A DNA stretch of 64,000 nt from the NCBI GenBank assembly GCA_964576135.1, contig CAZNTZ010000001.1, forward strand, positions 1 through 64,000, read 5' to 3'. This stretch comes from CAZNTZ01 sp964576135. Its GTDB lineage: Bacteria; Pseudomonadota; Alphaproteobacteria; Rs-D84. The position numbers and the translations under genes were made by a program. The notes below the pieces were generated by a model. It had not been told where the DNA came from, searched no databases, and saw only the letters and a list, made by a program, of their open reading frames with translations. Positions 8,901-17,465 of the stretch are shown piece by piece. How positions within the stretch are numbered: the stretch's first letter is position 1; the number at the start of each line of letters is the position of its first letter.

Positions 8901-9638
8901 ACCGGCTGATGAGAAATTTTGACCGATACCAGGGTTGATAGTAATTGCATTATCACTGTTTGTAACAGTTCCACCAACAGTAATGCCAGCGCCGCCCGTC
9001 AAAGTAATTCCACCATTACCAGAATTTGAAACATTACCCAGGATATTTATTTCGTTTGTTGCAGTAAGAGTTGTCGGCACAGGATCTGGGTCACCAATCC
9101 CGGTTGGAAAATCATATGTAACGCTTAAATTATTTACGCGTATAAAATTACTTGAATTTATAACTGCTTGACCAGATGAAATTGTAATATCGCCAATTGT
9201 TACACCCGTTGCACCGGTAACAGAAAGCATTTCTGCAGAATCAACCAATGATATATTTGATGTTTCAATACTGTTTGTCGAAGCATTCAAAACAATATCA
9301 CCCAGATGCGAAGTTATTGGGTTACGAACATATATATTACCACCTGTTGCAGACAGACTTACCGATCCGCCAAAATTTTCAATTGTACCAATAACATCAA
9401 TATCGCCAGCAGTCGAAGTTAAATTTACTTCGAAAAGACTTTTAAAAGTATTATTGCTGACAGTCAAACCATCTGAAGTATTATTCCAGATATAATCAGT
9501 ACTGATTCCAGTGTTAGACTGGCTGTAAACAGGCGAAGTTGGCGGTTCTGCAACATCAACATTTACTATCCCAGCAGCGCGCGCAGCGCCACATAAAGGC
9601 AAAACTGTAACCAAAATTGGTAAAATCTTTTTAAACAT
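5976..9638 (-). CDS. Type V autotransporter with large beta-helix-like passenger
   Basis: The 1220-residue protein has a Sec signal peptide (MFKKILPILVTVLPLCGAARA) and a long passenger of about 900 residues. The passenger is rich in Gly, Asn, Ser and Thr, with short repeats of the type ITGNGIIS, INISDIVWN and VSGNLITNN, expected of a right-handed beta-helix. The C-terminal 290 residues read as an autotransporter barrel of alternating strands ending in the outer-membrane signature RLGGGYRF. It should translocate its passenger to the cell surface; the ligand or role is unknown. AGGGAAAAG precedes the ATG. It is transcribed alone from an extended -10 promoter and is by far the largest gene here. 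Confidence 0.88.
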   Translation of the reverse strand: MFKKILPILVTVLPLCGAARAAGIVNVDVAEPPTSPVYSQSNTGISTDYIWNNTSDGLTVSNNTFKSLFEVNLTSTAGDIDVIGTIENFGGSVSLSATGGNIYVRNPITSHLGDIVLNASTNSIETSNISLVDSAEMLSVTGATGVTIGDITISSGQAVINSSNFIRVNNLSVTYDFPTGIGDPDPVPTTLTATNEINILGNVSNSGNGGITLTGGAGITVGGTVTNSDNAITINPGIGQNFSSAGVTSNSGGRIVFGNGANFGFGAGGLSAAGDLFIGHTDVGTDGDVYFASSATLAASGARNITGGISIETGNSLQIGGPSSAKVASLTAAGLYLDGNFTGYVSGATTLVGGIDIGSATNSNNFYLETGTLTGVSGDIGSHLASYTLNVLNGGVSFTNIYNGSNVGAAIDNVNSDMSITATSITATSDVINVGNSMTFASSGNIVLSNDLLNGTLDGSTATAGAVGAVSNISSSTTLSVRNIVNFGDIIFSGTNSLNIYSILNNGNLFVSSALNTGTINISDIVWNTGNSALGALCTNGTNCDLFMNANQINIGNRLTNESGTGLVSANTGISVYQILNSGGDLVLRSPTINIGSGGIYQTGGTLELHTDNLNITGNGIISAGDTYIYSATGSGLINANIMGDVSGGVKFLGVGSMNITGDYYFNSTSQLLVGLSNSSHNSTIDISNGNISGGTAIVNVSGNLITNNTATAPGGTGLSDGSIGLYLTNIVDSGDAVYLLRATEIQDLQIGTRNLNVMFCNLDGSRCFNYLDAFRADQSLSASGAVPAYLSVKDVDGDGLNDSIYIVFDPRFGGPISIFKIQPIVGKEPTHTANEYASAGALDNLVEGVLIKNGFVNNTPIEAMPSAFLGSDFQQIGNEIYNRMEYYNSDNSKQTLYMARFAKMFEPIEAGAVAMQIDLDERMNYRQFENKLVDEFLLNRTRNLKKVWVDTNVSFFNDSEDINGNRLSVSAGMDWQHSKDTIMGVTARFAQLTSNADMNVDLSYANVMQYGAVRTEAKDTSFSLGAYLIRKLSQESSFYSNLNFYNHSIDVSRSQTFFKDTDGTTTAMSVSGEFGIMHDLLNKYIVGNAYLRGGYNSGFTLNLQDYMNAKQDGFISLTPGYSLAAQKRIYATPWLQLLPKITTGFEYNLLGAKKTIDYKFIDAVDFSKYDTGNGALWFNIGTGIDIISARGGQLGLDYRFQTNGNIQSHNIRLGGGYRF

Positions 9639-9658
9639 CTTTTCCCTGCAATCGCTGA

Positions 9659-9687
9659 ATTATATCATAAAATTAGGTTGACTCCAA
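9659..9687 (-). promoter_or_regulatory. Autotransporter promoter
   Basis: TTGGAG (9682-9687), 17 bp, TATAAT (9659-9664) with an extended TGA before it, minus strand. The -10 region TGATATAATTCAG recurs at the outer-membrane protein promoter at 25828. Confidence 0.75.
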
Positions 9688-9735
9688 AGAGTAAAATTTG
9701 TTATCCCTATACATCGAAGAAACTAAGGAAGAAAA

Positions 9736-10962
9736 ATGTTTAATATAACAAAAGTACATGCGCGGCAAATAATGGACAGCCGCGGAAATCCAACAATTGA
9801 ATGCGATATTATGTTATCTGGCGGCGCTTTTGGCCGTGCAGCGGTACCAAGTGGCGCAAGCACAGGTAGCCACGAAGCGCTTGAATTGCGCGATGGTGGC
9901 AAAGATTATATGGGCAAAGGTGTTTTAACAGCGGTAAAAAACGTAAATGAAATTATTGCACCTGTCGTTATTGGTATGGATGCAAGCAAACAATTTGAAA
10001 TTGATGAAAAAATGATTGAGATTGACGGCACCCCAAACAAAGCAAAGCTTGGTGCAAATGCGATTTTGGCTGTTTCAATGGCTGTTGCACATGCTGCTGC
10101 AAAACAATCTGGCAAACCACTTTATAAATATATAGAAACAAAAAATGGATTGTCTTTACCACGTCCAATGATGAATATCATCAATGGTGGTGCACATGCA
10201 GATAACGGACTTGATGCACAGGAATTTATGATTATTCCACTGACAAATTCGGCGACAAAATCCGTAAAGATGGGCAGCGAAGTTTTTCATAATCTGAAAT
10301 CAATTTTGAAACAAGCCGGTCATTCAACCAATGTTGGTGACGAAGGTGGTTTTGCGCCAAACTTAAACACAACCCGCGAAGCACTTGATACAATTATGTC
10401 TGCTATTGCCAAAGCTGGTTATGTTGCAGGAACAGATATCGCAATTGGAATGGATGTCGCAAGTTCTGAATTTTATCGTAACGGAATTTACGAATTCGAA
10501 GGCAAAAAATTATCATCTGATGAAATGGTTGCTTTCTATGAAAAACTTATTTTGGATTATCCGATTATTTCAATCGAAGACGGACTGGCCGAAGATGATT
10601 GGGATGGATGGAAAAAATTAACATCATCAATTGGTGAAAAATGCCAATTAGTTGGCGATGATTTATTCGTAACAAATCCGACGAGATTGAAACGTGGAAT
10701 TGACGCCGGAATTGCAAATGCGATTTTAATCAAAGTAAATCAAATTGGTTCTTTGACAGAAACTTTTGCAGCGATTAAAATGGCACAAGATGCAAAATAT
10801 GGTGTTATCATATCGCACCGCAGTGGCGAAACCGAAGACACAACAATTGCCGATTTATCAGTTGCAACTGCTGCGGGTCAGATTAAAACAGGTTCAATGT
10901 CACGAACAGATCGTATGGCAAAATATAACCAATTGATCAGAATTGAAGAGGAAATCGCATAA
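9736..10962 (+). CDS. eno: Enolase
   Basis: Enolase dehydrates 2-phosphoglycerate to phosphoenolpyruvate with magnesium and is also a usual degradosome partner. The 408 residues are slightly shorter than the common 425-432, mainly at the C terminus. Key segments are intact: SRGNPTIE near the N terminus, [16 protein letters not shown] (mobile loop), [15 protein letters not shown], the catalytic Lys in [12 protein letters not shown] and [26 protein letters not shown] precedes the ATG. A small membrane-protein gene starts 5 nt after its stop, so the two are probably co-transcribed. Confidence 0.97.
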   Translation: MFNITKVHARQIMDSRGNPTIECDIMLSGGAFGRAAVPSGASTGSHEALELRDGGKDYMGKGVLTAVKNVNEIIAPVVIGMDASKQFEIDEKMIEIDGTPNKAKLGANAILAVSMAVAHAAAKQSGKPLYKYIETKNGLSLPRPMMNIINGGAHADNGLDAQEFMIIPLTNSATKSVKMGSEVFHNLKSILKQAGHSTNVGDEGGFAPNLNTTREALDTIMSAIAKAGYVAGTDIAIGMDVASSEFYRNGIYEFEGKKLSSDEMVAFYEKLILDYPIISIEDGLAEDDWDGWKKLTSSIGEKCQLVGDDLFVTNPTRLKRGIDAGIANAILIKVNQIGSLTETFAAIKMAQDAKYGVIISHRSGETEDTTIADLSVATAAGQIKTGSMSRTDRMAKYNQLIRIEEEIA

Positions 10963-10966
10963 ATAA

Positions 10967-11173
10967 ATGCTTACACTCGATTTATTATTTTTGATTGTAA
11001 AATACGTATTTGCAATCGCGATTTTTATCGTATTGCTTGGCGCGCCGGCTTGGCTTGCGCGCCAAAATAAGAAAGATAAATTACAAATGGGAATCGTACG
11101 TGTTTCCAGTTGGTTATTCGGATGGACAGGTGTCGGTTGGATTTATGCACTGTATCTGGCTGTACGAAAATAA
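10967..11173 (+). CDS. Small membrane protein, superinfection-immunity-like
   Basis: The 68-residue protein has two hydrophobic segments (about 3-27 and 47-65) separated by a basic loop (RQNKKDK). The second begins LFGWTGVGWIYALYLAV, matching the GWTxxGWxxAL signature of the T4-type superinfection immunity family as I remember it. That family is widespread in bacterial chromosomes without phage context, so no phage function is implied. It starts 5 nt after eno, suggesting translational coupling. Codon use looks like its neighbours. Confidence 0.7.
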   Translation: MLTLDLLFLIVKYVFAIAIFIVLLGAPAWLARQNKKDKLQMGIVRVSSWLFGWTGVGWIYALYLAVRK

Positions 11174-11185
11174 TCAAAAATCCCC

Positions 11186-11214
11186 TTGCAATTACATTGT
11201 TTTTACGCTTTAAT
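11186..11214 (+). promoter_or_regulatory. ssb promoter
   Basis: TTGCAA (11186-11191), a 17-bp spacer and TTTAAT (11209-11214), 38 bp before the ssb ATG; AAAGGA lies between. Confidence 0.65.
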
Positions 11215-11251
11215 TCCCGTAAGATTAGAAAAAATAAAGAAAGGATGACTC

Positions 11252-11710
11252 ATGGCAGGCAGTATAAATAAAGTTATACTTGTTGGAAATTTGGGTGGTG
11301 ACCCACAAGTTCGTCAAATGCAAAACGGACAAAAAGTTGTCAGTTTTTCTCTTGCTACATCTGAATCATGGAAAGATAAATCTACTGGGGAAAGAAAAGA
11401 ACAAACTGAATGGCACCGCGTTGTAATTTTTCAACCAAACCTGGTCGAAGTTGCTGAACGTATGTTACAAAAAGGATCCAAAGTTTATATCGAGGGTCAA
11501 TTGCGTACACGTAAATGGCAAAACCAACAAGGTCTTGAAGTTTACACAACCGAAGTTATATTAAATGGCTTCACTGCTATCATGGTAATACTCAGTGGTT
11601 CAAAAACATCTGATGGAATGGGCGGCGATTATTCATCTGCATCACATGCAAGCCAACCACCACGTGAAGAAATAAATGTTGCACAAATCGGTGATGATAT
11701 ACCGTTTTAA
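11252..11710 (+). CDS. ssb: Single-stranded DNA-binding protein
   Basis: SSB coats single-stranded DNA in replication, recombination and repair. The 152 residues comprise an OB fold (1-110) with the typical start [17 protein letters not shown], the aromatic pair in TEWHRVVIF and [11 protein letters not shown], then a flexible Gly/Ser-rich linker and the acidic tip DDIPF that binds partner proteins such as RecO and PriA. Both partners are encoded in this window. It is a single-gene unit with its own promoter and terminator. Confidence 0.96.
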   Translation: MAGSINKVILVGNLGGDPQVRQMQNGQKVVSFSLATSESWKDKSTGERKEQTEWHRVVIFQPNLVEVAERMLQKGSKVYIEGQLRTRKWQNQQGLEVYTTEVILNGFTAIMVILSGSKTSDGMGGDYSSASHASQPPREEINVAQIGDDIPF

Positions 11711-11715
11711 CAAAT

Positions 11716-11745
11716 AAAAAATGCGGCGTTTGCCGCATTTTTTAT
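11716..11745 (+). terminator. Bidirectional terminator between ssb and the BamE-like gene
   Basis: The stem ATGCGGC/GCCGCAT with a GTTT loop is flanked by an A run and a T run, so it can stop transcription on both strands. Confidence 0.9.
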
Positions 11746-11758
11746 TACACACTTGTTT

Positions 11759-12253
11759 TTATTGTCCGAGTCCAGCGGGTGTAAACCGACCAATATTATT
11801 AAACAATTCTTGCAAAGCATTTAATTCTATCGCTGCTGGTATTTGTGTTTCGTCATCTGAAATTTTTATATCTGGCAACTGATCATCTTTTAATATCTTG
11901 CTGTTCGTAATTTTTCCAGAATTATCTGACCAAACTAATAATGCTTTCTTATTATCATAAGTCACAGGAAACGGACCGTGATAATTTTCATCAGCACCGT
12001 AATAAATCCAGACTGGATCACCAAAAACAGTTTTTGCCTGGGGTGATCCAAAATTTTCTGTTAAATCTTGTGTGGTTTTAACAGATGCGACTTGGGTTTC
12101 CAAATCATCTGGAAAAATAAAACCGCGATGTTTCGTTTGAAAAGTACAAGCAGACAAAACTATCAAAGAACAAAATCCAAAAGTAATTTTATACATTGAA
12201 CTTTTAAACAAATAAACTTTCAAAGATTTTGTCTTTGATATTTGATTTTTCAT
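11759..12253 (-). CDS. BamE/SmpA-like outer-membrane lipoprotein
   Basis: The 164-residue protein has a lipobox VLSAC with the lipidated Cys at residue 36 after a long N region. The mature part carries the SmpA/OmlA pattern: DDLETQVASVKTTQDLTENFGSP followed by FGDPVWIYYG, as in BamE, a non-essential lipoprotein that stabilises BamA and BamD. The start at 12253 directly abuts the nifJ stop and has AAAGGA 9 nt upstream, so it beats the internal ATG at 12196, which would give a more typical signal length but lacks a ribosome site. Co-transcription with nifJ is likely, though the two functions are unrelated. Membership of the BamE family is by pattern only. Confidence 0.75.
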   Translation of the reverse strand: MKNQISKTKSLKVYLFKSSMYKITFGFCSLIVLSACTFQTKHRGFIFPDDLETQVASVKTTQDLTENFGSPQAKTVFGDPVWIYYGADENYHGPFPVTYDNKKALLVWSDNSGKITNSKILKDDQLPDIKISDDETQIPAAIELNALQELFNNIGRFTPAGLGQ

Positions 12254-15200
12254 CTAGCTATCCTTTTTCTGCATAGCAAAGTTTGCGATATGCTGTTTCA
12301 ATTCACGACGATACACGTTATCATTTTTAGCAAGTTCTACCAATTTATCAAAATTAGGGTTTGCTGCTTTGGCTGCACTGAAACGCGATTCGGTTTTTAA
12401 GAAATCTTCTAAATCCACAGATGCTGGACCAGAATCCATAGTAAGTGGATTTTTACCCTGCTCTATTAAATTTGGATTAAACCGATAAAGTGGCCATGCC
12501 CCTGTTCCAACCAATTGATGTTGATGTTCAACACCTTTGTTCAAAGCATAACCATGTGCAATGCACGGACTGTACGCAAGAATTATTGACGGTCCATTAA
12601 ATGCTTCTGCTTCGCGGAATGCTTTAATAGCCTGGGCTTGGTTTGAACCCAATGCAATTTGTGCGACATATGCACCAGACATCATTGCAATCATTCCTAA
12701 ATCTTTCTTGGCCATTTCTTTTCCGCCGACAGCAAATTTCATTGATGCACCAAATGGTGTTGCCTTGGACTGTTGGCCACCAGTATTTGAATAACCTTCG
12801 GTATCAAGTACAAGTATATTCACATTTTGTCCGCTGTGCAAAATATGATCCAAACCACCATATCCAATATCATATGCCCAACCGTCACCACCAATAATCC
12901 AAACAGATTTATCAACAATTGCATCGGCAAGCGATTCGGCAATTCGTGCGCGTGGGTTTTTAATCTTTGCCAATTTTTCACGAATCATTTTTTCGTTTTC
13001 ACGTTGTTTTTCAATATCTTTCTCGGCAAGAATTTTTTCAATAATCTTATCGTCTTCGTCATCAAACACTTCAAATAACAAAGATTTTAATGCTGCACCG
13101 CGTTGATTCAATGCCATACGCATTCCTAAACCATATTCAGCATTATCTTCGAATAATGAATTTGACCACGCTGGCCCACGACCATTCGCATCTTTGGTCC
13201 ATGGTGTAGTTGGCAGATTTCCACTGTAAATTGACGAACATCCGGTTGCATTTGCAACAACCATACGATCACCAAATAAATGTGCCAACATTTTTATATA
13301 AGGTGTTTCACCACATCCTGCGCATGCACCTGGGAATTCAAAATAATGTGGCGTTAATTCTAAATGCTTTGGCAAATTCAGGTTTAATTTTTCACGTGGA
13401 AATTCTGGCAAATTTGTAGCTTCGTCAAATGCCTTTTGTTGATTTTCAGTGTCGTTAAGTGGCACCATAGAAAGCGCGTTAACAGGACAATTTTTAGCAC
13501 AAACTTCGCAACCAGTACAATCAGCCGGCGAAATATTTAGTGTGAATTCCAAATCCGAACCAAGTTCTGGCGTTTTATAATCAACAAATTTTACAGATTC
13601 ATAATCACCAATTTTGGATTTTTCCAATACGTTTTGGCGAATCGCTGCATGTGGGCACAGCATTGAACATTTTCCACATTGGATACATTTATCTAAATCA
13701 ACTGTCGCAACACTGTCTGATATTGCGCGTTTTTCGTATTTAGATGTTCCAACTGGATACTGACCACCACCAAACATACCGTCAACTTTGAATGTGGATA
13801 CAGGCAAAGAATCTCCGCGCATTCCGGCCATTTCGCCCAATGTTCCTGCGATTTCAACTGGTGTATTCACAGTCATTGCAGGTATAAAGTCTGGTGCAAA
13901 ATTTGATGGACTGGATGGTAATTTATATTCTGTTAAAAATTCGCCAGCGCGATCAACCGCGGCCCAGTTAGCAGATACAACTTCGGCACCCTTCTTTTTA
14001 TAAGTTTTTTCAATCGCAGCTTTGGCCGAATCAGCGGCCTTAGTCGGATCAATTATTTGTGTAATATTAAAGAAATTCAACAAAATGAATGTATTAATTC
14101 TGTTGCCCAAACCAAGTTCGGTCGCGCCACGATTCGCATCAAGGAAATAAACGTGCGCGTGGTTTCTGATTAATAATTCTTGAACTTCGTGCGGCAGATT
14201 TGCAAAAGCAATTTCAGGTTTCATTCCTGTATTAAACATCACAGAACCACCTGGTTTTAATGCTTTGAAAATATCAAATCTTTGTGCAATTACAAAATTT
14301 GAAATTCCGATAAAATCAGCTGACTCTACCAGATATTGTGATTTGATTGGTTTTTCACCAAAACGTAAATGTGAAACGGTAAGTCCACCAGATTTTTTGG
14401 AATCATACACAGCATAGCTTTGTGGATAAAGATCAGAATTTTCACCAACTATCTTAACAATATTTTTTACCGCACCAACTGTTCCATCGGAACCAATGCC
14501 GTAAAGCAGAGCTGTTTTTACATCTTTGTCTTCAACTGTAAAAAATTCGTCGGTTGGCAAAGAATTGTTTGTTAAATCATCGACAATTCCGACAACAAAA
14601 TTATGTTTTGGTTTACCAGAAATCAGCATTTCATAGATTGCTTTGACATCACGTGGCTTGAATTCTTTTGAACCCAAACCATAACGTCCACCAACAATAT
14701 CTATGTCTAAACGTGCTGCATGTATAGTTGAAACAATATCTTGGTACAGAGGTTCACCAGTAGCCCCAGATTCTTTGGTTCGGTCAAGCACAGCGATTCG
14801 TTTTACTGTTTTTGGCAAAGCCTCGATAAATGCATCTGTTGGAAATGGACGATATAAATGTACGGCAATCAATCCAGTCTTTGATGGTAAATATGGTAAT
14901 GTTTCGGTAATTGTATCAATCGCACTTCCCATTGCGACCACAACATTTTCAGCCTTTGGGTCACCAATGTATTCGACCAATTTATATTCACGACCTGTCA
15001 ATTTCGAGAATTTTTCCATCGTTTCCGCAACAATTTTTGGAATTTCATTGTAAAGTGGATTTGCTGCTTCGCGGCCTTGGAAATAAACGTCTGGGTTTTG
15101 CGCTGTTCCACGAATTGTTGGATTATTCGGACTCATCCCACGAGCGCGGTTTTCTAGGACTAATTCATCGGTAACTAATTCATGAAGAACTTCGTTTGGA

Positions 15201-15784
15201 ATTCTTGTAATTCTGGATTCTTCGTGACTGGTGCGGAATCCATCAAAGAAATGCATGAATGGAACGCGTGCACGTAATGTTGATGCATGTGCAATAGCGG
15301 CCAAGTCATGTGCTGCTTGAACATTATTAGATGACAACATTGCAAATCCAGTCTGGCGGGCAGACATAACGTCACTGTGATCACCAAATATAGAAAGAGC
15401 GTGTGTAGCAAGAGCGCGCGCGGCGACATGCATAACAAAAGGTGTATGTTCGCCCGCAATTTTATACATATTTGGAATCATAAGTAATAAACCTTGCGAC
15501 GCAGTAAATGTTGTCGCCAAAGATCCCATTTGCAAAGCACCGTGCAATGCGCCTGCTGCTCCACCTTCGGATTCCATTTCGATTACAGATGGTTGAACAC
15601 CCCAAATATTCTTTTTATGCTGAAAAGCCCATTCATCAGCCAATTCACCCATTGTGCTTGATGGAGTAATTGGAAAAATCGCCATGAATTCGCTCAGTCT
15701 GTATGCGACATCGGCTGCAGCCCAGTTACCATCTGTTATTAAATGCTCGGGTTTACTTTTACTTTGTTCTTGTTCTTTTTTCAT
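12254..15784 (-). CDS. nifJ: Pyruvate:ferredoxin (flavodoxin) oxidoreductase
   Basis: It oxidatively decarboxylates pyruvate to acetyl-CoA and CO2 and reduces ferredoxin or flavodoxin; the enzyme is oxygen-sensitive. The 1176-residue single-chain form has all expected parts: the N-terminal TPP/pyruvate domain (ITPSSTMGELADEW), a transketolase-C-like domain, the gamma domain, two 4Fe-4S motifs (CIQCGKCSMLCP near residue 698 and CTGCEVCAKNCP near 755), the third-cluster CAGCGETPY near 820, and the TPP site GGDGWAYDIGYGG near 965 with DTEGYSNTGGQ. It has its own promoter, and the BamE-like gene follows directly. Confidence 0.97.
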   Translation of the reverse strand: MKKEQEQSKSKPEHLITDGNWAAADVAYRLSEFMAIFPITPSSTMGELADEWAFQHKKNIWGVQPSVIEMESEGGAAGALHGALQMGSLATTFTASQGLLLMIPNMYKIAGEHTPFVMHVAARALATHALSIFGDHSDVMSARQTGFAMLSSNNVQAAHDLAAIAHASTLRARVPFMHFFDGFRTSHEESRITRIPNEVLHELVTDELVLENRARGMSPNNPTIRGTAQNPDVYFQGREAANPLYNEIPKIVAETMEKFSKLTGREYKLVEYIGDPKAENVVVAMGSAIDTITETLPYLPSKTGLIAVHLYRPFPTDAFIEALPKTVKRIAVLDRTKESGATGEPLYQDIVSTIHAARLDIDIVGGRYGLGSKEFKPRDVKAIYEMLISGKPKHNFVVGIVDDLTNNSLPTDEFFTVEDKDVKTALLYGIGSDGTVGAVKNIVKIVGENSDLYPQSYAVYDSKKSGGLTVSHLRFGEKPIKSQYLVESADFIGISNFVIAQRFDIFKALKPGGSVMFNTGMKPEIAFANLPHEVQELLIRNHAHVYFLDANRGATELGLGNRINTFILLNFFNITQIIDPTKAADSAKAAIEKTYKKKGAEVVSANWAAVDRAGEFLTEYKLPSSPSNFAPDFIPAMTVNTPVEIAGTLGEMAGMRGDSLPVSTFKVDGMFGGGQYPVGTSKYEKRAISDSVATVDLDKCIQCGKCSMLCPHAAIRQNVLEKSKIGDYESVKFVDYKTPELGSDLEFTLNISPADCTGCEVCAKNCPVNALSMVPLNDTENQQKAFDEATNLPEFPREKLNLNLPKHLELTPHYFEFPGACAGCGETPYIKMLAHLFGDRMVVANATGCSSIYSGNLPTTPWTKDANGRGPAWSNSLFEDNAEYGLGMRMALNQRGAALKSLLFEVFDDEDDKIIEKILAEKDIEKQRENEKMIREKLAKIKNPRARIAESLADAIVDKSVWIIGGDGWAYDIGYGGLDHILHSGQNVNILVLDTEGYSNTGGQQSKATPFGASMKFAVGGKEMAKKDLGMIAMMSGAYVAQIALGSNQAQAIKAFREAEAFNGPSIILAYSPCIAHGYALNKGVEHQHQLVGTGAWPLYRFNPNLIEQGKNPLTMDSGPASVDLEDFLKTESRFSAAKAANPNFDKLVELAKNDNVYRRELKQHIANFAMQKKDS

Positions 15785-15874
15785 GTTTTATTCTTTTTGT
15801 TTGTTTTTAAGTCGACAAAACCTGACACAGTTGTTGCCAACTTTGAATTGTTTTTTTTGGTGCGTAACCCACTA

Positions 15875-15903
15875 ATTATAACCCACCAAAAGGTTAAAAA
15901 CAA
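15875..15903 (-). promoter_or_regulatory. nifJ promoter
   Basis: TTGTTT (15898-15903), 17 bp, TATAAT (15875-15880) on the minus strand. The leader to the ATG is about 85 nt, which is long for this window. Confidence 0.7.
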
Positions 15904-15947
15904 GAAAAGAGATAATTTATTGACAAAACAGTAATATACGACAAGTT

Positions 15948-15983
15948 TTATACCGCTATATTTTATAAAACATAGCGGTATAA
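15948..15983 (-). terminator. Stem-loop after ctpA
   Basis: A perfect 12-bp inverted repeat (arm TTATACCGCTAT, 15948-15959 with 15972-15983) has a 12-nt loop, directly after the ctpA stop. No strong T run follows on the minus strand, so it is a weak or Rho-assisted terminator, or an mRNA 3'-end stabiliser. Confidence 0.5.
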
Positions 15984-15989
15984 TTTATA

Positions 15990-17342
15990 TTATTTTTTCG
16001 ATTGTTTTTTATTTTCACTGTTCGCGGTAAGTTTCAACTTTGCCAGCGCATGAACCATATCTTCGGCCCGTTGTAACTGATAGTCACGTTTGTCTTTTTC
16101 AGCATCAGACAGTTTTGAAAAATCTTCTTCTTCTGACGAAGCAGAATCTTTATCTTTCTTTTTAGAATCATCAGTTTTGTCATTTTTAAGCGCATTTATC
16201 AACGTTGCTTCGCTGAAAATGTCTTTTTTCTTTTCCAAAACTTCGACTTTTGACTGTAAAACCTCTATATCTGGGGTGATACCTTCGCCCTGAATCGATT
16301 TACCAGACGGTGTATAATAACGCGCAACCGTTATATGCAAAGCGGTCCCATCTTCGAGAACTTTTTGTTGTTGTACACTGCCTTTGCCGAATGTTTGGCT
16401 TCCCATAATCAAACCACGATGATTATCTTGGATTGCACCTGCTATGATTTCCGAAGCAGACGCACTGCCGTGATTCACAAGAACAACTATTGGTTTTCCA
16501 TTAGCCAAATCGCCCTTGGTTGCATTACTGCGTTCAATATCTTTTTTATCACGACCACGTGTAGAAACAATTTCACCACTGTCCAAAAATACGTCTGCGA
16601 CATCAATTGCAGCGGTCAGATACCCACCAGGGTTATTTCTTACATCCAATATGTATCCTGAGACTTTCTTTCTTTCTAATTTTTTGACTGCTTCTTTTAA
16701 TTCTTTACTTGTCGTTGCCCCGAAATCAGATATACGAATATACCCAATATCTTTGCTATCTGATTTTATGTCTGATTTTACAGATTTGACTTTGATTATA
16801 TCGCGACGAAGTGTAATTGTTTTTGTATCACCACTTTCTCGGATAATGGTTAATTTAACTTTGGTTCCTGGACGACCTTTCATTTTCTTTACAGCTTCTG
16901 TTAAACTTAAATCAAAAACCTGTTCCCCATCAATATGTGTTATATAATCACCCGGTTTTATTCCTGCACGCGCCGCAGGGGTATCGTCAATTGGTGAAAT
17001 AACACGAATCGCACCTTTATCCGAAGTTATTTGAATTCCCAGACCACCGAATTCACCGCCGGCTTTGTCTGCAAAATCTTTCATTTCGTCTTTGTTCAAA
17101 TAAGCAGAATGTGGGTCAAGAGATGTCAACATACCATTCATTGCCGCTTCAAGAACTTTCTTCTCATCAACTTCTTCGACATAGTTTTCACGTGCGGCTT
17201 CAAACACCAAAGCGAATTTCTTTAATTCTTGATAAATTTGTTCATCTGTTAAATGTTTTATTTGTTCTTTCTTAGGTTCTGATGCATTTACCGAAAAACT
17301 GACAACAAAAAGTAAAGAAAAAATCACTAATATTTTTTTCAT
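15990..17342 (-). CDS. ctpA: C-terminal processing peptidase (S41 family)
   Basis: This periplasmic serine protease trims or degrades proteins from the C terminus, often controlling cell-wall hydrolases. The 450 residues contain a signal peptide (MKKILVIFSLLFVVSFSVNA), a PDZ domain at about 95-185 (GGLGIQITSDKGAIRV, then ARAGIKPGD) and the S41 catalytic core with Ser in GSASASEI near residue 293 and Lys in FGKGSVQQ near 318. The C-terminal 60 residues are very Lys, Asp and Ser rich. The nearby EnvC-like gene makes a role in peptidoglycan turnover plausible, by inference. A stem-loop follows the stop. Confidence 0.94.
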   Translation of the reverse strand: MKKILVIFSLLFVVSFSVNASEPKKEQIKHLTDEQIYQELKKFALVFEAARENYVEEVDEKKVLEAAMNGMLTSLDPHSAYLNKDEMKDFADKAGGEFGGLGIQITSDKGAIRVISPIDDTPAARAGIKPGDYITHIDGEQVFDLSLTEAVKKMKGRPGTKVKLTIIRESGDTKTITLRRDIIKVKSVKSDIKSDSKDIGYIRISDFGATTSKELKEAVKKLERKKVSGYILDVRNNPGGYLTAAIDVADVFLDSGEIVSTRGRDKKDIERSNATKGDLANGKPIVVLVNHGSASASEIIAGAIQDNHRGLIMGSQTFGKGSVQQQKVLEDGTALHITVARYYTPSGKSIQGEGITPDIEVLQSKVEVLEKKKDIFSEATLINALKNDKTDDSKKKDKDSASSEEEDFSKLSDAEKDKRDYQLQRAEDMVHALAKLKLTANSENKKQSKK

Positions 17343-17429
17343 AAAAAATCCCCCATTTATTACACGGAAATGCTAATAAAAAACTTTCACCCATTCAAGA
17401 CATAATATTTAAATATATTAAAGATAATA

Positions 17430-17455
17430 TTGACAAATAATATATTTGGTATAAT
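17430..17455 (+). promoter_or_regulatory. Promoter of the Fic-like gene
   Basis: TATAAT (17450-17455) with an extended TGG before it, and TTGACA at 17430-17435 only 14 bp upstream, which is suboptimal spacing. The predicted start near 17462 leaves about 4 nt before the ATG. Confidence 0.55.
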
Positions 17456-17465
17456 AATTATAAAC

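Noticed and set aside
10967..11173. Prophage evidence from the superinfection-immunity-like protein
   Set aside because: No phage genes are nearby and this family is common in bacterial chromosomes.
15948..15983. 12-bp inverted repeat as a transposon end
   Set aside because: It occurs once, directly after ctpA, and is better explained as an mRNA 3'-end hairpin.
17430..17465. TTG start giving 12 more residues to the Fic-like protein
   Set aside because: TTG is part of the TTGACA -35 element and lies upstream of the likely transcription start.
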